Source of the DNA: Jatrophihabitans sp964252635
GTDB taxonomy: Bacteria > Actinomycetota > Actinomycetes > Mycobacteriales > Jatrophihabitantaceae
DNA: 64,000 nt
Direction of reading: 5' to 3'
NCBI RefSeq assembly: GCF_964252635.1
Contig: NZ_CAXUNP010000015.1
Location: 1 to 64,000, forward strand
The notes under the pieces were generated by a model. The model ran no database searches and had not been told where the DNA came from. It was given only the letters and a program-made list of their open reading frames with translations. Positions 24,564 to 32,042 of the stretch are shown here, in pieces. Numbering within the stretch: the stretch's first letter is position 1; every line of letters starts with the position of its first letter. The position numbers and the translations under genes are program-made.

Positions 24564-25112
24564 TCATAGTTCTTCGGCCGCGTCACCAAGTCGGTCGAGG
24601 CCGGTCAGGATGGCGTCGAGCACGGCCCCGTAGACGAGGTGGGATCCGGGCTCCCAGATCCACCAGGCGCGGGGCAGTCGGTAGGGCGGGTGTTGCAGGT
24701 GGGCTGCGGGCAGGGCGATCCCATGTGCGGCCACGAACAATCCCGCACCAGCACCGGTGCCGCGACCGATCCGCACGGCCGGTCTGGAGGTCGCGACGAC
24801 TGCGTACGCGACGCCGAACCCCACCCCCATGGCCCAGTGCAGCGGCGCCGCGGCCTTGAGGCGCTGCTCGTCGGTGAGCTCCGCGCCGGTGACCGAGTGC
24901 TGCAGCCGGTCGGCGAGCTCGCTCGGCGGCATATTCTCCGGGTGTCCAGAACCGTCGGCCCCGATCTGGATCTTGGCGGCCGGCGACGGTGGCAGCAGAT
25001 TCTCGGCGCGCGGCTGCAGGAAACCTTCGGCCTTGGTCTTGGCGTAGGTGGCGGCGGCGCCCGCCATCGTGCCGATCAGTGCAGCGCGCACGACGGACGT
25101 TCTCGACGGCAT
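24564..25112 (-). CDS. DUF1440/YagU-like membrane protein
   Basis: A 182-aa protein. It has an N-terminal hydrophobic segment (VVRAALIGTMAGAAATYA), a polar middle, and two or three further hydrophobic segments (PLHWAMGVGFGVAYAVVA, GAGAGLFVAAHGIALP, SHLVYGAVLDAILTGL). The pattern resembles YagU/DUF1440 inner-membrane proteins, implicated in acid resistance in E. coli; function here is unknown. GAGGAGA precedes the ATG at 25112, and frames starting upstream are rejected. It lies 54 bp behind the FAD monooxygenase on the same strand, so the pair is probably an operon. Confidence 0.75.
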   Translation of the reverse strand: MPSRTSVVRAALIGTMAGAAATYAKTKAEGFLQPRAENLLPPSPAAKIQIGADGSGHPENMPPSELADRLQHSVTGAELTDEQRLKAAAPLHWAMGVGFGVAYAVVATSRPAVRIGRGTGAGAGLFVAAHGIALPAAHLQHPPYRLPRAWWIWEPGSHLVYGAVLDAILTGLDRLGDAAEEL

Positions 25113-25166
25113 GTCGGTCTCTCCTCGGTTCCGGGGTGGTCGGGTGATGGGACGGTCGGTCAACCG

Positions 25167-26348
25167 TCAGGTGGACGCCACCAGCTCGGGGAGCGGTCGC
25201 TCGCTGCCGGTGGTGTCGGTGAGGCGTTGGGTCAGCGTGGCCAGCGGTTCGGAGGACATGGCCTTGCTGGCCAGTCGGCTCAGGGCAACGCCGACCCTGC
25301 TGCGGGGGTAGGCGAGGTGGTCGATGCCGGGCGGCAGTTTCTGCACCTCGTCCACCAGCGGCCGCATCCAGGTTTCGTAAGCATCGAGGGCCGTGCCGAT
25401 GTCCGCTTCGGTGGACAGGTACGCGGCGAGTGCGTATCCCGCTGTCAGAGCTAGCGAGGCACCGCCGCCGCCGATGGGCGTGACGCACCATCCGGCATCA
25501 CCGGCCAGACAGACCCGCGCGCGGTGCCAATGCGGGGCCCGGATCTGGGTGAGCCGATCGATGTAGAGGTCATCGGTAGTGGCGAACCCGTCGAGCACTC
25601 GCGGGGCCTGCCATCCTGCGTCACGGAAGATGGTGCGCAGCTGCGCGACGGCGTCGTGCGGCGGGGTGTCGAGCACAGTGTGGTCGCCGGCGAACGCCAG
25701 GATCGCGCGGGTGGTGCCGTGGTTGTCCGGCCGCAGGTGCACTTGCCGTCCGCCGGTGGTGGTGTACCAACGCCAGAACGAGTCGTCGTCCTCCGTGCGC
25801 GCAATGGTCCCGAACGCCATCGTGATGCCGAGGTCGTCCTCGAGGATGGTCCCGTCGTCGAAGACGAGATCCCGGGTTGTGGACCGTACGCCTTCCGCGA
25901 CGACGAGCAGGTCCGCCCGGAGCTCCTGACCGGAGCGGGTCAACACGGTCACCGGCCCATGACCGTTCTCGACGGCGGTGATGTCGTCGCCGTAGACGAA
26001 CCGGACCTCGGCAGGCAGCGCGTCGAGGATGCACCGGGCGAAGTCGCCCCGCAACACCTCCAGCTCGGCGGTGGCGCCGTCGTCACCCGTGGAGGGCAGT
26101 TCCGCGATCACGGCACCGTCCCGATCGACGATGACCGTGCCGGTCTCGGTCGTGTTCCGAGCCTTTACCGCGGCGGTGAGGCCCATGCGGTCAAGAACCT
26201 CGTGTGCGACGCCTCGGACGTCGACGTTCTGACCGCCGTCGCGGAAGCTCTCGGCTTGTTCGATGACCGTGACCTGCCACCCGATCCGGTTCAGCCAGAA
26301 CGCGGCTGACAAGCCGGCAATACTTGCACCGGAGACCACAGCGCGCAC
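25167..26348 (-). CDS. FAD-dependent monooxygenase (PHBH/TetX-like)
   Basis: A 393-aa class A flavoprotein monooxygenase. FAD motif VVSGASIAGLSAAFWLNRIG at the very N-terminus, the RGDFARCIL segment, and GDAGWCVTPIGGGGASLAL as the GD motif. It lacks the thioredoxin-like C-terminal domain of the two larger monooxygenases in the window and is of a different subfamily. Relatives hydroxylate aromatics or inactivate tetracyclines; the substrate is unknown. GTG at 26348 is chosen for GAGGGGG 6 nt upstream. With the DUF1440-like gene it forms a module bounded by a 26-bp direct repeat. Confidence 0.88.
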   Translation of the reverse strand: MRAVVSGASIAGLSAAFWLNRIGWQVTVIEQAESFRDGGQNVDVRGVAHEVLDRMGLTAAVKARNTTETGTVIVDRDGAVIAELPSTGDDGATAELEVLRGDFARCILDALPAEVRFVYGDDITAVENGHGPVTVLTRSGQELRADLLVVAEGVRSTTRDLVFDDGTILEDDLGITMAFGTIARTEDDDSFWRWYTTTGGRQVHLRPDNHGTTRAILAFAGDHTVLDTPPHDAVAQLRTIFRDAGWQAPRVLDGFATTDDLYIDRLTQIRAPHWHRARVCLAGDAGWCVTPIGGGGASLALTAGYALAAYLSTEADIGTALDAYETWMRPLVDEVQKLPPGIDHLAYPRSRVGVALSRLASKAMSSEPLATLTQRLTDTTGSERPLPELVAST

Positions 26349-26448
26349 CAAAGACCCCCTCGGAGTGGAGACAACAATCTGAGCATTCCCACGCCCGCCT
26401 CGCACCGCTCGAGGCAATCACGACCTCCGCACCATTGTGCTCACTGCG

Positions 26449-26474
26449 GCACGACAGCGCGGTAGCGCTGAACC
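26449..26474 (+). repeat. 26-bp direct repeat, right copy
   Basis: Begins GGCACGACAGCGCGGTAGCG; 23 of 26 identical with 24455-24480, same orientation. Confidence 0.5.
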
Positions 26475-26599
26475 CGGCAGGACAGCGGGGCACGACACCG
26501 ATAACACTGCCGGCGACGGGGCAACGGACGGACCGGCAGCGTCGACCCGCAGGCGCGGCCTGCACCGGCCGTCCGGCCGTCCATGGCTGCGATGTTCGA

Positions 26600-26805
26600 C
26601 ACCTCTACACCTGGCCCCGGTTGCAGGCCACGCTCTGCTGGCTGACCCGCAGATCCAGCCGGCCGAACATCCTGCAAGCGACGGCCGGCGCGAGCTGAAC
26701 ATTTCCCACGCCACCTTCGAGACCGTGCCCGCGACCCGCGCGGTCGACTACCTGCGTGACCTGCTCGCCGCGCTCGACGTCATCTCAGCGGTGCGGCGGC
26801 CATAG
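26600..26805 (+). pseudogene. Relic resembling the small protein found next to actinobacterial integrases
   Basis: Two frames give TLCWLTRRSSRPNILQATAG and then ELNISHATFETVPATRAVDY followed by LRDLLAALDVI, ending at TAG 26803-26805. The pattern (WL-RS-R, then L-LPATRAVDYLRDLLAA) is like the small proteins encoded beside phage-type integrases in actinobacteria. The frameshift and lack of a start show it is dead. The identification rests on memory of the pattern and is weak. The remainder of the 26349-26813 interval holds the right 26-bp repeat and nothing else I can support. Confidence 0.35.
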
Positions 26806-26813
26806 TGTTGAGT

Positions 26814-27227
26814 ATGACTGTTCGCGAGCGATTGCTGGGTGCGTGGACGTTGCGTGACTTCGTTGAGGCGCCGGTCGACGGCAGCCCGGACGCCCGTCCC
26901 TTGGGCGCCCATCCTCGAGGCACCATTCTGTACAGCTCTGACGGGTTTGTGTCCGCGCAGGCGGCCCAACCTGCTTCGGACTTGGCGACGGACGCGTCTT
27001 CGGGTTTGTACCTCGCCTATTCCGGCCCGTTCGATGTGGACGAGGACACTGCGATCGTGCGGCATCACCTTGAGGTTTCACTGGATCCTGAGCTGGTCGG
27101 CACGATCCAGCGGCGCCAGGTTTCCTTCAGAGATGACGGCTCTCTGAACTTGGATTCGCTGGAGGCTATTAGCCTCGCCGGAAGACTCGTGGTGGTGCGT
27201 GTGGTCTGGTCGCGTCGCGAGCAGTGA
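26814..27227 (+). CDS. Lipocalin-like domain protein
   Basis: A 137-aa protein beginning MTVRERLLGAWTLRDFVEAP, a typical start of the lipocalin-like family (PF13924): LLGTWxLxxF followed by PRGTILYSSDGFVSAQ and VRHHLEVSLDPELVGT. Members are found in oxidoreductase clusters and their function is mostly unknown. ATG at 26814 is chosen over GTG at 26805; no SD is visible, so the transcript may be leaderless. Its neighbours are oxidoreductases on the other strand. Confidence 0.75.
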   Translation: MTVRERLLGAWTLRDFVEAPVDGSPDARPLGAHPRGTILYSSDGFVSAQAAQPASDLATDASSGLYLAYSGPFDVDEDTAIVRHHLEVSLDPELVGTIQRRQVSFRDDGSLNLDSLEAISLAGRLVVVRVVWSRREQ

Positions 27228-27320
27228 AGCTCAATCATCGAGGGTGGCGTAGATCGCGTTCCCGAGCAGGGGTCTCGACCCGAACAGGTCGTGCGCGGTC
27301 TGCATCAGATCGGTCATCGG

Positions 27321-28313
27321 TCAGGTGATCTGCACCAGCACCCTGCCGGGGGCGCCCGCCTCGACCGCTTCCTGCGCCGCGGCGATGTGCTCAAGCGGGA
27401 ACCGCTCGACGATGACTGACCGCAGCGCGCCTTCGACCAGCGCCGCGGTGAGCTCAGCCGCAGCGTGCGCCTTCACCTCCGGGGCGAAATCGTCGCTACC
27501 GAGCAGCCGCAGGCATGTATCGGCGAAGCCAAGTGTCCAATACGGAATGGCCGGTCGGTCGACCGATGTGGCAAACGAGGCGATGGTCGCGCCGATTGCG
27601 ACGACCTGGGAGTTCACTTCGACGTTGGCGGCGAAGTCGACATCGGCGATCCGGTTGACCCCGTTCGGGGCCAGCGCGCGAACGGCCTCAGCCAGATCGG
27701 GGCGAGCAGAGTCGAGCACGTGTGACGCGCCGAGGGCGCGGGCGCGTTCGTCCTGCCCCTCGCGGACAACGGCGATGACCGTCGCCCCATCACGGCGGGC
27801 CATCTGGGTGGCGATTGCGCCGACCCCACCCACCGCTCCGTGGATCAGCACGTGTAGCCCGGTGACCGGGCCGTCGGCGAACACCGACCGGTAGCCGGTA
27901 ATCCCGGCGATGCCCAGGCACGCGGCCTGTTCGCTCAGCCACCTGTCGTCCTGATCCGGCGAGTGCGGCAGGTCGACCGCGAGGTCCGTCGGTACGACGA
28001 CATATTCAGCCGCCGTTCCGAAGGGACGGTAGGACTGCGCTCCGTAGCACCAGACACGCGTGCCGATTCGCGACTCCGGCACGTCGGCACCGACCGCATC
28101 GATGACGCCGGCCCCGTCACTGTGGGGAATGACCCGCGGGAACGCCATCTCCGAACCCTGCCAATTGGAGCGCTTCTTCACATCGCCCGGGCTGAGCCCC
28201 GACACCTCGACCGCGATGCGAACCTCACCCGGGCCCGGCGCAGGGTCAGGCAGCTCGCCGACAACCAGAACGTCCCGAGCCGGTCCTCGCCGGTCGAACC
28301 ACGCTGCCCGCAT
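27321..28313 (-). CDS. MDR-family NADPH:quinone reductase-like protein
   Basis: A 330-aa medium-chain reductase. GroES-like domain with PGPGEVRIAVEVSGLSPGDV and HSDGAGVIDAVGADV, then the Rossmann motif IHGAVGGVGAIATQMARRDG. It is related to, but clearly diverged from, the reductase at 14316. Zinc-ligand residues are absent. GGAG 5-7 nt before the ATG at 28313 supports the start. It is transcribed away from a dead tetR fragment at 28447, which may be what is left of its former regulator. Confidence 0.87.
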   Translation of the reverse strand: MRAAWFDRRGPARDVLVVGELPDPAPGPGEVRIAVEVSGLSPGDVKKRSNWQGSEMAFPRVIPHSDGAGVIDAVGADVPESRIGTRVWCYGAQSYRPFGTAAEYVVVPTDLAVDLPHSPDQDDRWLSEQAACLGIAGITGYRSVFADGPVTGLHVLIHGAVGGVGAIATQMARRDGATVIAVVREGQDERARALGASHVLDSARPDLAEAVRALAPNGVNRIADVDFAANVEVNSQVVAIGATIASFATSVDRPAIPYWTLGFADTCLRLLGSDDFAPEVKAHAAAELTAALVEGALRSVIVERFPLEHIAAAQEAVEAGAPGRVLVQIT

Positions 28314-28446
28314 CCAGCTCCATCCTTCCGGCCTCCGAGCTACGGTCTACGCAACGTACTCTCGATGCTCGCCGCGCTGATGATCGCGCGTTCGTTCTCT
28401 GCCAGTGCCCAGAGCCATTCATCAGCGCGAGCCGAGCAGTTCGGAT

Positions 28447-28614
28447 GACGTCGCTGCCGCGCGAGTGTTCGCCCACGGCAAGACCGATGTGTCCCTGCGC
28501 GGTATCGCCCGGGAGGCCAACGTCGGTATCGCGACCCTCTATCGACGGTTCCCAACCGCGAGCTGGGGGCCGAAGCCATGGGGGCGCGCGAGCGTGGATA
28601 CGGGGTGGACTAAA
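28447..28614 (+). pseudogene. TetR-family regulator relic (HTH region only)
   Basis: Reads AAARVFAHGKTDVSLRGIAR, EANVGIATLYRRFP, then after a one-base shift NRELGAEAMGARERGYGVD and a TAA at 28612-28614. This is the N-terminal HTH of a TetR protein without its usual start region or ligand-binding domain. Divergent from the MDR gene at 28313, the usual tetR/target layout. The rest of the 28314-28737 gap is empty. Confidence 0.65.
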
Positions 28615-28737
28615 CCGCGCTCGTCGGTGATGGCGCTGTATCGCGCAGGACCCACCTCTGCTGCGGCCGCCCCCGTCCGGGTCGGAACGAGAACGAGGGC
28701 GATCGCCCGGTCGAGACCGCCCTCTATCTTGGGCTGC

Positions 28738-29577
28738 ATGGCGCTAGGACTGACCCACGAGCAGATCGCGCAACTGCGCGACGATGTGGCTGCCGGCAAG
28801 TCGCCGCGCGTCCGGATCGCCGGCTCGCAGTTCGGCGTCGGCGCGGTACGCAAGGTCGGTGACCCTGCAGCCGACGGCAACGACTACGTGACCGTGCGGG
28901 TCAAGGTCGACGGTGTCACGGACGACCTGCGCTTCGCGCCACGTGAACTGTCGCGTGGCAAGAACGCGCCCGCGAAGCGGCCGACCCGCACGTCGCCCGC
29001 GAAGCGGGCGCCCCGTGAGTCGCCCGAGCCGCTACGCGCCGATGCGGCTCGGGCTGGGCGGCGCGCGGCGACGCCGGCCACGCGCACCACCGTGGATCCA
29101 GCTCGAGAGACGCGTCCGGTCAGGACGAGGCGCAAGCCGGCATCGTCCTCTGCCGCCGCCGAGTCCGCCGCCGAGTCCGCCGCCGCGTCCGCCGCCGTGT
29201 CCGCCGCCGCCGAGTCCGCAGCTTGTGACTCCGCGGGCCCTGCGTCCGCGGCCCGCCGGCCAGCCGCGGCCACGACGCCTCCCAGGCGGGGTGGGCGCAA
29301 GGCCACCTCCGGCGCCCCGGTGACGATCACGCTGAAGTCGACCGGCACCTCGTGGACGGTGAGCGCTCAACGCGGCGCGAAGTCGGTGGCCAGGAACGTC
29401 GCCGTGAACCCCGGCGTCGTCTCGGCCGTCGCCGGCCTGCTGCAGGTGTCCTCGCTCGAGGAAGCCGTCGCCGCCGTCAATGACACCGCGCGCGTCGAGG
29501 CCGAGGTCCGAGCCGAGGAGCTGCGAGCCGAGCTGACGCGCATCCAGGCCGTCCTCGACAGCCACCGTCTGCCCTGA
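28738..29577 (+). CDS. DUF6319-like protein with an Ala/Ser repeat linker
   Basis: A 279-aa protein. The N-terminal ~75 residues (THEQIAQLRDDVAAGKSPRV, then GAVRKVGDPAADGNDYVTVR) are like the actinobacterial DUF6319 domain. A long basic and Ala/Ser-rich linker follows, including tandem AAES-type repeats encoded at 29147-29221. The C-terminal part contains a short globular stretch (PVTITLKSTGTSWTVSAQRG) and a terminal helix (ARVEAEVRAEELRAELTRIQ). The basic linker suggests nucleic-acid or cell-wall interaction; function is unknown. ATG at 28738 is chosen because the frame upstream encodes the tetR relic. Confidence 0.65.
   Translation: MALGLTHEQIAQLRDDVAAGKSPRVRIAGSQFGVGAVRKVGDPAADGNDYVTVRVKVDGVTDDLRFAPRELSRGKNAPAKRPTRTSPAKRAPRESPEPLRADAARAGRRAATPATRTTVDPARETRPVRTRRKPASSSAAAESAAESAAASAAVSAAAESAACDSAGPASAARRPAAATTPPRRGGRKATSGAPVTITLKSTGTSWTVSAQRGAKSVARNVAVNPGVVSAVAGLLQVSSLEEAVAAVNDTARVEAEVRAEELRAELTRIQAVLDSHRLP
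29147..29221 (+). repeat. Coding tandem repeats of a GCCGCCGAGTCC-type unit
   Basis: Several imperfect copies of a 12-15-bp unit (GCC GCC GAG/GCG/GTG TCC) encode the AAES/AAAS/AAVS linker of the DUF6319-like protein. Units keep the frame, so length can vary without breaking the gene. Confidence 0.7.
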
Positions 29578-29750
29578 CCACCGGGCGGTCGAACCCCGCC
29601 GGGCGGTGTCGTGAACGGTAATCAGGTTGTCGTATCGACCGTGATGTCAGACGTCGTGCCTTGGGGAGGCAAGAAGTAGGACAGGTCGAACGTCTGGGAG
29701 CCTGCAGCCGCACGAGCGGTAGACCCCACCTACAAGCCCAGGAGCTGACC

Positions 29751-30884
29751 ATGCGCGCTTTGGTGTACCACGGCCCGAAGAACGTCTCCGTCGATGACGT
29801 TGCGGACGCCAGAATCGAGCGTCCGACCGACGCCCTGATCAAGATCACCACGACGAACATCTGCGGCAGCGACCTGCACATGTACGAAGGCCGCACCGAC
29901 GTCGAGGAGGGCAAGGTCCTCGGTCACGAGAACATGGGTGAGGTCATCGAGGTCGGCGACGGAGTCGACCGCGTCAAGGTCGGCGACATGGTGTGTCTGC
30001 CGTTCAACATTGGGTGCGGGTTCTGCAAGAACTGCGAGTCCGGGCTGACCGGATTCTGTCTCACCGCGAATCCGGGCAACGCCGGTGCGGCGTACGGCTA
30101 CGCCGACATGGGGCCCTACAACGGTGGACAGGCCGAGCTGCTGCGAGTTCCCTACGCGGATTGGAACGCTCTCGTATTGCCCGAGGATGCCCGCGAGAAG
30201 GAGAAGGACTATGTGATGTTGTCCGACATCCTGCCGACCGGCTATCACGGTACGGAGCTCGCGCAGGTGGGCATCGGTGACTCGGTGGTCATCTGGGGCG
30301 CCGGCCCAGTGGGGCTGATGGCCGCCATGAGCGCCCGCTTGCGAGGCGCGGACCAGATCTTCGTTGTCGACCGTCAGCCCGACCGTCTCAAGCTGGTCGA
30401 GACCATCGGCGCCACCCCGGTCGACGACAGCTCGGGCGGTGCGGTGGACGAGATCCTGCAGGCCACCCGCGGCGAGGGCGCGGACCGGGGCGTCGAGGCG
30501 GTCGGCTACCAGGCGCACGACCACCATGGCCACGAGGCGCCTGGCCTGACCATCAACAGCCTCATCGCCGCTGTTCGGCCCACCGGCCGCATCGGCGTCG
30601 TCGGCGTGTTCGTGCCGCAGGACCCGAACGCTGAGGACGACCTGGCCAAGAAAGGTAAATTCGGGTTCGACTTCGGCACGTTCTTCTTCAAGGGCCAATC
30701 CATGGGCACCGGGCAGTGCAACACCAAGCAGTACAACCGGCAGCTGCGCAACCTGATCCACCGCGACAAGCTCAACCCGGGCCTGATCGTCAGCCACGAA
30801 CTGAACCTCGACCAGGCCGCCGAGGGCTACCGGAACTTCGACGACCGCCTCGACGGCTGGACCAAGGTTCTGCTTCACCCCTGA
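29751..30884 (+). CDS. Glutathione-independent formaldehyde dehydrogenase-like zinc MDR
   Basis: A 377-aa zinc-dependent alcohol dehydrogenase. Catalytic zinc ligands in ICGSDLHMYEGR and GHENMGEVIEVG, the structural zinc Cys cluster CGFCKNCESGLTGFC, and the Rossmann motif IWGAGPVGLMAAMSARLRGA. It belongs to the glutathione-independent formaldehyde dehydrogenase (FdhA-like) branch, recognisable by HDHHGHEAPGL and GTGQCNTKQYNRQL. It likely oxidises aldehydes with NAD+. CAGGAG 7 nt before ATG at 29751. It is followed by a SnoaL-like gene in the same direction. Confidence 0.9.
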   Translation: MRALVYHGPKNVSVDDVADARIERPTDALIKITTTNICGSDLHMYEGRTDVEEGKVLGHENMGEVIEVGDGVDRVKVGDMVCLPFNIGCGFCKNCESGLTGFCLTANPGNAGAAYGYADMGPYNGGQAELLRVPYADWNALVLPEDAREKEKDYVMLSDILPTGYHGTELAQVGIGDSVVIWGAGPVGLMAAMSARLRGADQIFVVDRQPDRLKLVETIGATPVDDSSGGAVDEILQATRGEGADRGVEAVGYQAHDHHGHEAPGLTINSLIAAVRPTGRIGVVGVFVPQDPNAEDDLAKKGKFGFDFGTFFFKGQSMGTGQCNTKQYNRQLRNLIHRDKLNPGLIVSHELNLDQAAEGYRNFDDRLDGWTKVLLHP

Positions 30885-30932
30885 CGCGTCGTCGACGCAA
30901 CCGCCCCGACCCCTTGAAGGAGTGTCCGACAC

Positions 30933-31343
30933 ATGTTCGACAAGAAGACCAACATCAGCGCACAGCAGGCGTTCGGCGAGGCCGTCAACACCGGCAACCT
31001 CAACGCGTTCGACGACCTCGTCGCGACCGACTGCGTCGATCACGATCCTGCACCGGGACAGGTAGCCGGCCCGGACGGGTACAAGGCCCTCTTCACCGAG
31101 ATGCGCACGGCGTTCCCCGACCTGCACGTCGAGGTGGAGACGCTGGTGGCCGACGACGAGCAGGTCGCGTTCGCCTACACCCTCACCGGCACCCACCAGG
31201 GGCCTTTCCAGGGTCATGACGCGACCGGGAAGTCGATCGAGGTCCGTGGCATGCAGATCAGCACGTTCGCCGACGGCAAGATGACCGAGCGCTGGGGCAG
31301 CTCAGACGAGCTCGGCATCATGACCCAGCTCGGTCTGGCCTAG
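30933..31343 (+). CDS. SnoaL-like ester cyclase family protein
   Basis: A 136-aa NTF2-fold protein with the SnoaL-like ester-cyclase pattern (NTGNLNAFDDLVATDCVDHD, GPDGYKALFTEMRTAFPDLH, KMTERWGSSDELGIMTQLG). Proteins of this type bind small hydrophobic ligands or act as cyclases or isomerases; activity cannot be predicted. AAGGAG lies 11 nt before the ATG. It is 48 bp behind the formaldehyde dehydrogenase-like gene and probably co-transcribed. Confidence 0.85.
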   Translation: MFDKKTNISAQQAFGEAVNTGNLNAFDDLVATDCVDHDPAPGQVAGPDGYKALFTEMRTAFPDLHVEVETLVADDEQVAFAYTLTGTHQGPFQGHDATGKSIEVRGMQISTFADGKMTERWGSSDELGIMTQLGLA

Positions 31344-31376
31344 CCGACGGTCGATGCAGGGGGCACGCCAGGCCGG

Positions 31377-31940
31377 TCAGTCAGGTGAGCAGCGAATGCC
31401 GTCCAGTGCGGCGTCGAGGATGGGGTCGACGTAGCTCGCGTCACCGGGAACCGTGGCTGCGGCCAGCACGAGGTCAAGAACCTGGTCGATGGTGAGATCG
31501 GCGCGGACCAGACGCGCGTCCTGCGCGGCGATCAGGAGCGGCCGCCCGGCGGCGATCACCCGGTCACGGCTGCCGCCGAAGAACGGGTCGCCCCGGTCCG
31601 TGTGCCGCAGCAGCTCCGCGGCGATCGGGTGCTTGTTGCGATGGAAGACGGAGAAGCGCAGCAGCCACGTCCGCAGGGCCTCGTCCGGCCGGCCGGCGGC
31701 CTGGTCGGCGGCGCGGCAGAGGTCGTCGACTTCACCCGTGTACAGACCCTCGAGCAGCTCGCGGCGCCCCGGGAAGTTCCGGTACAGCGTCGCCATGCCG
31801 ACGCCCGCTCGCCGTGCGACCTCCGCCATCGAGACATCGCCGGAAGAGCTGGTCAGCAAGGCGCGGGCCGCCGTGAGAATACGCTCGCGGTTGCGTTCGG
31901 CGTCGGCTCGGCGAGCGGGCGACGGTGGCGTCGAGGCCAA
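31377..31940 (-). CDS. TetR-family regulator of the adjacent aldo/keto reductase
   Basis: A 187-aa TetR protein. HTH: MAEVARRAGVGMATLYRNFP. The C-terminal domain has the LLRFSVFHRNKHPIAAELL-type helices. No ATG or GTG fits; TTG at 31938-31940 (GGATAGG 9 nt upstream) gives the sequence MASTPPSPARRADAERNRER. The open frame continues through further codons upstream without a better start. It is divergent from the aldo/keto reductase at 32043. Two copies of a 15-bp palindrome lie between them, one abutting this start, which implies autoregulation. Confidence 0.87.
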   Translation of the reverse strand: MASTPPSPARRADAERNRERILTAARALLTSSSGDVSMAEVARRAGVGMATLYRNFPGRRELLEGLYTGEVDDLCRAADQAAGRPDEALRTWLLRFSVFHRNKHPIAAELLRHTDRGDPFFGGSRDRVIAAGRPLLIAAQDARLVRADLTIDQVLDLVLAAATVPGDASYVDPILDAALDGIRCSPD

Positions 31941-31942
31941 AA

Positions 31943-31992
31943 TGGACAACCTATCCGAATAGGCGGTACGGTTCGAACGGACAGGTTGTCCG
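31943..31992. promoter_or_regulatory. Double TetR operator between tetR and the aldo/keto reductase
   Basis: CGGACA-GGT-TGTCCG at 31978-31992 is a perfect palindrome. At 31943-31957 the complement strand reads CGGATA-GGT-TGTCCA, 13 of 15 identical. The two sites face each other 35 bp apart and flank both start regions. Confidence 0.65.
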
Positions 31993-32042
31993 TTTATCTG
32001 AGAACGAGCGTACCGCCGCCGACGGCGGGCGAGGAGGCTGTC

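Noticed and set aside
27231..27317. 28-codon minus-strand ORF just after the MDR reductase
   Set aside because: No SD or recognisable motif; it may be the tail of a lost gene, but this cannot be supported.
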